The notes under the pieces are model-generated. The model did no database searches and was not told the origin of the DNA. It saw nothing but the letters and a program-made list of their open reading frames with translations. DNA of 10,918 nt from Bacteroidaceae bacterium (GTDB taxonomy: Bacteria > Bacteroidota > Bacteroidia > Bacteroidales > Bacteroidaceae), in the NCBI GenBank assembly GCA_017466965.1, contig JAFTTD010000349.1:1-10918 (forward strand), in the 5' to 3' direction. A program made the position numbers and the translations under genes. Position 1 is the stretch's first letter. Each line of letters opens with the position of its first letter. This document shows, piece after piece, positions 7,199 to 10,918 of this stretch.

Positions 7199-7201
7199 TG
7201 C
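7187..7201. repeat. 15-bp direct repeat, copy 2, at the DUF2442 stop
   Basis: This is an exact copy of GGTGTGCTCTGATGC at 6502-6516. Similarity also continues loosely downstream of both copies (GTTTGTG/GTTTTGTG, then ATAATGTG/TTATGTG), which suggests a longer, diverged duplication. Confidence 0.8.
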
Positions 7202-7275
7202 TGTAAGTCGTTTTGTGCTATTATGTGACATTCGTTTCTGGGCATTTTGCTTGATTCGTTTCTTGACTTTATTAA

Positions 7276-7357
7276 ACGCAGACTTTCCGCATTGTTTTGC
7301 TGATGCTTCCGGTCATGATATGACGCGAGAGTGTGGCTGACGGTGGAAAGTCTGCGT
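7276..7357. terminator. Long inverted repeat between convergent genes, probable terminator or structured RNA
   Basis: ACGCAGACTTTCC (7276-7288) is the exact inverse of GGAAAGTCTGCGT (7345-7357). The 56-base loop contains a second possible stem (CCGGTCA 7309-7315 with TGACGG 7338-7343). It lies between the plus-strand DUF2442 gene and the minus-strand 37-codon frame. Both flanks are T-rich in the direction leaving the stem (CCTTTGTGTTTC on plus, TTTAATAAAG on minus), so it could end transcription from both sides. A small RNA is the alternative. Confidence 0.55.
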
Positions 7358-7402
7358 CCTTTGTGTTTCAGAAGGTGTATGCTTCTGTGCTGTCGTTCGT
7401 TG

Positions 7403-7516
7403 CTATTCCTTCTTCTTCCCGCAATTCTTTATTGCCTCAAGGAAGGTTATTATTATCTCCTTGTGTTCTGAGAGGAACTCAAGGAACTGCCTGAGTATCT
7501 TGAAATTAGTCTGCAT
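7403..7516 (-). CDS. Possible 37-residue protein sharing the HU leader motif
   Basis: A short open frame starts MQTNFKILRQFLEFLSEHKE, continues with IIITFLEAI and ends with the basic tail GKKKE. It would form one amphipathic or membrane-associating helix. There is no known domain. Two things support its reality. Codons look normal, and the bases before its ATG (CAAACAAATT, then AATTACT directly before the ATG) match the leader of the HU-like gene. It lies downstream of HU on the same strand, with a 432-base gap. In Bacteroides a small protein that databases call smalltalk often sits near such HU genes, but I cannot claim homology. A chance open frame remains possible. Confidence 0.5.
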   Translation of the reverse strand: MQTNFKILRQFLEFLSEHKEIIITFLEAIKNCGKKKE

Positions 7517-7553
7517 AGTAATTGATTGGTTAAATTTGTTTGGTTTGATTAGT

Positions 7554-7669
7554 TTTTAGGAGTTAAGGAGATTTCTTTTTAGGAGTTAAGTAGTTAAGGA
7601 GTTAAGTTTTAATTATGAATTATGAATTATGAATTAGAAGTTCAGGAGTTCAGGAGTTTAGGAGTTCAG
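7554..7669. repeat. Short tandem arrays of GGAGTTAA, AATTATG and AGTTCAGG
   Basis: Three simple arrays follow each other: GGAGTTAA-type octamers separated by T-runs (7554-7606), AATTATG repeated about 3.7 times (7611-7636), and AGTTCAGG repeated four times with one change (7638-7669). None is coding. The GGAGTTAA arrays recur near 8526 and, inverted, near 8850. This is the first half of a composite repeat whose second half starts with a 36-bp core at 7670. Confidence 0.85.
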
Positions 7670-7705
7670 ACAATACCACAGGGCGTTATTGCCTACCTTA
7701 TAACC
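7670..7705. repeat. 36-bp core repeat, copy 1
   Basis: It begins ACAATACCACAGGGCGTTAT and ends GCCTACCTTATAACC. It matches 8661-8696 at 34 of 36 positions, in the same orientation. In both copies it lies between a GGAGTTAA-type array and an array of CTYAWAAC octamers. A small hairpin (GGC-GTTATT-GCC) is possible, and the C-to-T change in copy 2 keeps it as a G-T wobble. Confidence 0.85.
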
Positions 7706-7795
7706 TTAAAACCTCATAACCTTAAAACCTCATAACCTCAAAACCTTAAAACCTCATAACCTCAAAACCTTATAACCTCCTTACCTCCTAAAGAA
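7698..7795. repeat. Octamer array, consensus CTYAWAAC
   Basis: About twelve 8-bp units follow one another without spacers: CTTATAAC, CTTAAAAC, CTCATAAC and CTCAAAAC, then degenerate units (CTCCTTAC, CTCCTAAA) at the end. The period of 8 excludes a conserved reading frame. Related units occur before hisB (5383-5405) and at 8688-8726. Confidence 0.9.
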
Positions 7796-7802
7796 AAGAA
7801 TC

Positions 7803-7896
7803 GGGAACAGTGATAAAAAATGCGCCTTTCATGAGTAATTCACCATGATATTATTTAATTATGAAAACAATTAAAATGTCAACTGACACTGTTCCC
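7803..7896 (-). terminator. Inverted repeat downstream of the HU-like gene, possible terminator
   Basis: GGGAACAGTG (7803-7812) and CACTGTTCCC (7887-7896) are perfect inverses with an AT-rich 74-base loop. Read on the minus strand, the stem lies about 50 bases after the HU stop and is followed by GATTCTTTTCTTT, which fits a terminator. A smaller palindrome (TGTCAACTGACA, 7877-7888) overlaps one arm. Stem ends of an old mobile element are an alternative. Confidence 0.45.
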
Positions 7897-7948
7897 TAAA
7901 TGACGCGTATGTCTCACGACAGGCGTGCCACCTTTTTTCTTTCTTTTT

Positions 7949-8356
7949 TTACGGTTCTGCAACCTCTTCCTTCTCGTCCTCAATGCCTTCAAGGCTCACT
8001 TGTCTCATGGCATTGCGCACTCGCTTTGATGGCGTGAAGATGATCTTGCGTGAACGCACGTTGGTTGTAGAGATGTCTTCTGCGTTGTCAACAGCCTTGC
8101 AGCTTATGCTGAAGCGGAATGTGCCGAGTTCGGGCAGCTGCACCGAGTGGCCGTTCAAGAGAAACGTCTCGAATGTTCTTACCACTACTGTCATGGCTCC
8201 GGAGAGTGTTTCGCGAGTCATTCCTGAGTTCTTCTCGGCAAAGTCGAGCACTTCGTCAGGAGTTATCATTGAATAGTTGGCAGCTCGTGTCACATAAGCG
8301 TTCTTGTTCTTCATCGCTATCCTCTGATAGGTTGTGTTCAGTTTAATAGTTCCCAT
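7949..8356 (-). CDS. HU-like DNA-binding protein (Bacteroidota HU-related family)
   Basis: This 135-residue protein belongs to the HU/IHF-like group seen in Bacteroidota. Residues about 32-68 form the two-helix dimerisation part (TPDEVLDFAEKNSGMTRETL...FETFLLNG). They are followed by the strand VQLPELGTFRFSI (72-84), an arm region with TTNVRSRKIIFTPSKRVRNAM (97-117), and a short acidic tail (EGIEDEKEEVAEP). It would dimerise and bend DNA. The N-terminus (MGTIKLNTTYQRIAMKNKNAYV) is longer than in classical HU, which is usual for this subgroup. The gene is divergent from the primase-helicase gene and has its own promoter. Its leader carries a 15-mer identical to one before the primase gene. In Bacteroides such HU genes often accompany primase genes of this type. 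Confidence 0.88.
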   Translation of the reverse strand: MGTIKLNTTYQRIAMKNKNAYVTRAANYSMITPDEVLDFAEKNSGMTRETLSGAMTVVVRTFETFLLNGHSVQLPELGTFRFSISCKAVDNAEDISTTNVRSRKIIFTPSKRVRNAMRQVSLEGIEDEKEEVAEP

Positions 8357-8366
8357 AGTAATTGTA

Positions 8367-8381
8367 AAGAATTTGTTTGTT
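8367..8381 (-). promoter_or_regulatory. Shared 15-base leader motif before the HU-like gene
   Basis: Read on the minus strand this is AACAAACAAATTCTT, ending ten bases before the HU ATG. The same 15 bases precede the primase-helicase gene at 9246-9260, and a shorter version (CAAACAAATT) precedes the 37-codon frame. It may act as a translation enhancer or as a site for a shared RNA-level regulator. Confidence 0.7.
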
Positions 8382-8452
8382 AGTAAATAAAGAATTTTGT
8401 TTCACATCATAAGTTGCTGATACGAGCTCTTTTATCATCTTCTTATGTACTA

Positions 8453-8484
8453 CAAAGATAATACTTTTTTTCACTTTTTCCAAA
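8453..8484 (-). promoter_or_regulatory. Promoter of the HU-like gene
   Basis: On the minus strand TTTG (8481-8484) and TATCTTTG (8453-8460) are 20 bp apart, a full match to TTTG-N(19-20)-TAnnTTTG. Transcription would start near 8446, giving a leader of about 90 bases. Confidence 0.78.
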
Positions 8485-8525
8485 TTTTTCTGGAGGAAAA
8501 TTGAGGGGAGGAGGAGGGTTTTTTT

Positions 8526-8667
8526 AGGAGTTAAGGAGTTGAGTTTTTTTTTAGGAGTTAAGTAGTTAAGTAGTTAAGGAGTTAAGCTTTTTATAGAAGT
8601 TAAGGAGTTAAGTTTTTATTGGAGTTAAAAAGGGGAGTTAAATAAAGGAGTTAAAATGGGACGATAC
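8526..8667. repeat. GGAGTTAA octamer array, left arm of a large inverted repeat
   Basis: GGAGTTAA units, some as TAGTTAAG, alternate with T-runs and end with GGGACGATAC (8658-8667). The array pairs in inverse orientation with 8837-8966. The longest perfect match is 22 bp (8634-8655 with 8862-8883), plus the 10 bp at the inner end. It lies between the divergent promoters of the HU-like and primase genes. Confidence 0.88.
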
Positions 8668-8726
8668 CACAGGGTGTTATTGCCTACCTTATAACCTCAT
8701 AACCTTATAACCTCATAACCTCATAA
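8661..8726. repeat. 36-bp core repeat, copy 2, with CTYAWAAC octamers
   Basis: The core at 8661-8696 differs from copy 1 (7670-7705) at two positions. It is followed by octamers CTCATAAC, CTTATAAC, CTCATAAC up to about 8726. The array is shorter than in copy 1. Confidence 0.85.
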
Positions 8727-8729
8727 TGG

Positions 8730-8812
8730 TCTCCTTCCTCAATGAACGGATGTTGATTTCAGTTTATGCCGTAGGTAAGGAGATTCCTCACGTTCGTTCG
8801 GAATGACTTGGT
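8730..8812. repeat. Stem-forming, possibly dispersed repeat in the loop of the large inverted repeat
   Basis: TCTCCTT (8730-8736) is the inverse of AAGGAGA (8777-8783). The following ATTCCTCACGTTCGTTCGGAAT contains a short ATTCC/GGAAT stem. From memory, sequences ending in GAGGAATCTCC and starting GTCATTCCGAACG are scattered in many Bacteroidota genomes, so this may be a copy of a dispersed element. That is not verified here. Confidence 0.35.
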
Positions 8813-8836
8813 TGTTATAGTTCTTTTTCACCCATA

Positions 8837-8966
8837 GTATCGTCCCTTTTTAACTCCCCTATTTAACTCCTTTATTTAACTCCTCCTTTTAACTCCTAAA
8901 AAACTTAACTCCTTAACTTCTTAACTCCTTAACTCCTTTAAAAACTTAACTCCTTCCCTCCTTAAA
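8837..8966. repeat. TTAACTCC octamer array, right arm of the large inverted repeat
   Basis: It begins with GTATCGTCCC (8837-8846), the exact inverse of the inner end of the left arm. TTAACTCC-type units follow, separated by A-runs and T-runs. It ends just before the primase promoter. Similarity to the left arm is imperfect, with one extra unit near 8850-8862, so copies have been gained or lost. Confidence 0.88.
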
Positions 8967-8981
8967 TAATTTATCTTAAAA

Positions 8982-9013
8982 TTTGCTTTTGTTTCATTTC
9001 GTTATTACATTTG
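8982..9013 (+). promoter_or_regulatory. Promoter of the primase-helicase gene
   Basis: TTTG (8982-8985) and TACATTTG (9006-9013) are 20 bp apart, the same spacing as the HU promoter. Transcription would start near 9020, leaving an untranslated leader of about 250 bases. Confidence 0.75.
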
Positions 9014-9019
9014 CAAAAT

Positions 9020-9268
9020 CATACTTTTTGCATCGTTTGTATGGTGTGGGGGAGTGTGTGGAAGGTTCAAGTGGAGTTCGGACGGGGCACCTGCCGGTGA
9101 CAGTTTTGCCCTTGGTCGTTTTCCGTCTCTGCGTGTCTTGAAGGATAGTATGGGCGTGGTTCTCTTCCTTGCGACAGTTGTTTTTAGGGTTTCGACATGA
9201 AACATCATCTTTGTGTATGGCCGTCCCGGGGGCAGATTATTTATCAACAAACAAATTCTTTTTTTTCT
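9020..9268 (+). other. Long untranslated leader of the primase-helicase gene
   Basis: About 250 bases lie between the predicted transcription start and the chosen ATG. I see no known riboswitch. Short stems are possible (CACC-TGCC-GGTG near 9090, GTTTC-GACAT-GAAAC near 9189-9203). An in-frame ATG at 9197 would add 24 residues to the primase. The shared 15-mer at 9246-9260 argues that this part is untranslated. Confidence 0.5.
9246..9260 (+). promoter_or_regulatory. Shared 15-base leader motif before the primase-helicase gene
   Basis: AACAAACAAATTCTT ends eight bases before the ATG at 9269. It is identical to the motif in the leader of the HU-like gene on the other strand and supports 9269 as the true start. 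Confidence 0.7.
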
Positions 9269-10918
9269 ATGAGTAGCAACATTTTTTATTCAGACGGGGC
9301 GGAGCATCCTTCCCCCGAAAGCCCTCAGAAGCAGAGGGCAAAAGTTGAAAAGGTCCAGTTCTTCACCGACTTCTATTCCAAGGAGCCTTTGGATGCCTGT
9401 TATGGGCAGGTGGTGCAGTACTGCCGCGATGACGAGTCGGTGGCTAAGCAGACCGTTCTGCACCGCGATGCGCGAGCTAAGGCGGCAGACGCCTCATTGT
9501 CCATTGCTGAGCGACAGAAGGCCAAGAAGGAGGCTGACAACCGTAAGGGCAGACTGGCTGCCATAGTGCCGGCGGCTGTGCTTTCGGGTGGCAAGAGGAA
9601 CAAGGACATTGCCGAGCTTACGGGCCTCGTGTTCGTGGACGTGGACCATCTGCGTCCGTCAGAGGTCGATGCTCTGATGAGTGCCCTTGCCGACGGTCCG
9701 GGCGTGGTGTTCGCCCATCGCACTTGTTCGGGATTGGGTGTTCACATCATTTTCCACACTACTGTTTCGGAGCTTATGCGCCAGTCGTGGCAGAACGGCG
9801 ACCGCCATGCCTACGGCAAGGTGTGCAGGGCTGTGGGGACGTATGTGGGCGAGAGGTACGGAGTGGAGGCTGACACTCAGTGTGTCAATCCTGAGCGACT
9901 ATGTACGCTCTGCCACGACTCTCGTCTGCTGTACCGTCCGGACGCTGAGCCGCTGCCGGTTGACGAGTCGGTGCTTGCGGCAGACAGCGTTCCTCAGTCC
10001 GCAGCCGGTGATGACGGTGGTGATGGCGATGCCGGCAATGGTGCCGGCGCAAAGGGCGTAAAGGCGGGCGACAAGGAAAAGGCTCAGCATGAGTGGCATG
10101 ACCCCATTGTGTGCCAGAGGCTGATGGAGAGTACCGACCGCTATGTGAGGCGCACGGCTCAGAAGCGGTGTATCAGCTTCGCTCCAGGCAGCCACAACAA
10201 GTATGTGCTTCATTACGCAAGGGCGTTCAACCGTGCCGGCGTGGAGGTGGATATGGCTGTGGAGTGGATGGCGCAGAAGTTCGCTGCAGAGTATCCGCAG
10301 ACAGAGTCGGTGGTCAGGAGCGTCTATCGCAACGAGGTGAAGAAGTTCGGTATAAGCCGCGATGCCATGCTCGAGCTGTATGACGGCAAGAAGTCGGGCG
10401 GCAAGGCGAAGAGCAAGACTCAGAAGATTCTCGACCACTTGTCGGCGGGATGGGCAAGCCTGCGCCACAATGTCGTCACCGGAGAGTATGAGATTATGAG
10501 GAAGGGCGAGACTGCCTACCGAGCCATCGGAGACCAGGACGAGAACGACCTGTTCTGCGAGCTTGAGAAGATGGGCATAAGCGTCAACATCAACACCATA
10601 CGCTCGGTGATTCGCTCGAACAACAGTCCCGACTACAATCCCTTCACCGAATACATTGCTGGTCTGCCGAAGGCCACCTTCACCGCCGACGGGAACAAGT
10701 GTGCTGTGGAGGGCAGAGAAGGGGAGCGCGACTACATTGGCGAACTGGCAGACCGTGTGAACGTGGACACCGACAAGGAACAGTTCCGGAAGTTCTTCCG
10801 CAAATGGTTCGTGGCGATGGTCAAGCCGCTCATGGGGCTGAGGGTGCAGAACCAGGCTATGCTCATCTTCATAGGCAAGCAGGGCATATACAAGACCACT
10901 TTCTTCCAGCAGCTGCTG
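9269..10918 (+). CDS. BT4734/VapE-type primase-helicase (3' end outside the window)
   Basis: The first 550 residues of a replication-type protein are visible. Residues about 28-225 resemble the BT4734-like N-terminal domain with a primase-type fold: FVDVDHL (122-128, acidic residues Asp124 and Asp126), RTCSGLGVHIIFH (151-163) and NPERLCTLCHD (207-217). A Gly/Asp-rich linker follows (about 247-265). From about 385 on, the sequence looks like the VapE/VirE helicase domain. It ends with the Walker A motif GKQGIYKTT (536-544) just before the window edge. The protein probably primes and unwinds DNA for a mobile or accessory element. The gene is more GC-rich than the his genes and divergent from the HU-like gene. 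The start at 9269 is preferred over the in-frame ATG at 9197 because the shared leader motif lies between them. Confidence 0.87.
   Translation, partial: MSSNIFYSDGAEHPSPESPQKQRAKVEKVQFFTDFYSKEPLDACYGQVVQYCRDDESVAKQTVLHRDARAKAADASLSIAERQKAKKEADNRKGRLAAIVPAAVLSGGKRNKDIAELTGLVFVDVDHLRPSEVDALMSALADGPGVVFAHRTCSGLGVHIIFHTTVSELMRQSWQNGDRHAYGKVCRAVGTYVGERYGVEADTQCVNPERLCTLCHDSRLLYRPDAEPLPVDESVLAADSVPQSAAGDDGGDGDAGNGAGAKGVKAGDKEKAQHEWHDPIVCQRLMESTDRYVRRTAQKRCISFAPGSHNKYVLHYARAFNRAGVEVDMAVEWMAQKFAAEYPQTESVVRSVYRNEVKKFGISRDAMLELYDGKKSGGKAKSKTQKILDHLSAGWASLRHNVVTGEYEIMRKGETAYRAIGDQDENDLFCELEKMGISVNINTIRSVIRSNNSPDYNPFTEYIAGLPKATFTADGNKCAVEGREGERDYIGELADRVNVDTDKEQFRKFFRKWFVAMVKPLMGLRVQNQAMLIFIGKQGIYKTTFFQQLL

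Noticed and set aside
7554..7795. CRISPR array
   Set aside because: The units are 7-8 bp and contiguous, without unique spacers, and no cas genes are present. These are simple tandem repeats.
7914..7948. Plus-strand terminator (CACG-ACAGG-CGTG, then a T-run)
   Set aside because: The stem has only four pairs, and no plus-strand gene ends here. The T-run is simply the A-rich tail after the HU stop on the minus strand.
8357..9268. A DUF4248-type small gene, expected between HU and primase genes in Bacteroides cassettes
   Set aside because: No suitable open frame exists. The space is filled with repeats, promoters and leaders. The amidase gene often found in such cassettes is also absent from the window.
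9899..10468. Minus-strand and other-frame open frames inside the primase gene
   Set aside because: They arise from the GC-rich coding sequence. The plus-strand frame from 9269 shows consistent primase and Walker A motifs over 550 codons.

Overview
The window looks like a chromosomal segment of a Bacteroidales bacterium, most likely Prevotella or a close relative. Four things point there. The promoters fit the Bacteroidota pattern TTTG-N(18-20)-TAnnTTTG. Shine-Dalgarno sequences are absent before almost every gene. The histidine genes run hisG-hisD-hisC-hisB, with a long-form HisG and a fused two-domain HisB. A Bacteroidota-type HU-like protein sits beside a BT4734/VapE-type primase-helicase. 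No search could be run, so the genus is an inference.

Layout. (1) 101-1748: a small four-helix membrane protein is followed after one base by a family 2 glycosyltransferase with an extra C-terminal domain. (2) 1749-2066: the leader of the his operon, holding a promoter, a 17-codon leader peptide with three His codons in five, and an intrinsic terminator. This has the form of a transcription attenuator. (3) 2067-6513: hisG, hisD, hisC and hisB cover steps 1, 6, 7, 8, 9 and 10 of histidine synthesis. hisIE, hisA, hisH and hisF are not in the window. A repeat-rich spacer separates hisC from hisB. (4) 6607-7198: an AT-rich DUF4160-DUF2442 pair with its own promoter and, unusually, a perfect AGGAGG before the second gene. 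It is bounded by a 15-bp direct repeat shared with the end of hisB. (5) 7199-9268: a gene-poor region with a possible 37-residue protein (minus strand), an HU-like gene (minus strand), several inverted repeats and extensive 8-bp repeat arrays. (6) 9269 to the end: a GC-rich, plus-strand gene for a primase-helicase, cut by the window edge just after its Walker A motif.

How the parts relate. The his genes form one transcription unit that probably responds to histidine supply through the leader. The primase-helicase and the HU-like gene are divergent. Each has a good promoter, both leaders carry the same 15-mer just before the start codon, and a large inverted repeat of octamer arrays lies between the promoters. 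The 37-codon ORF shares a shorter version of the leader motif. These shared sequences suggest one co-regulated accessory cassette. The most unusual content is the non-coding part of this cassette: octamer arrays, a 36-bp core present twice around the HU gene, and the long inverted repeat between divergent promoters.
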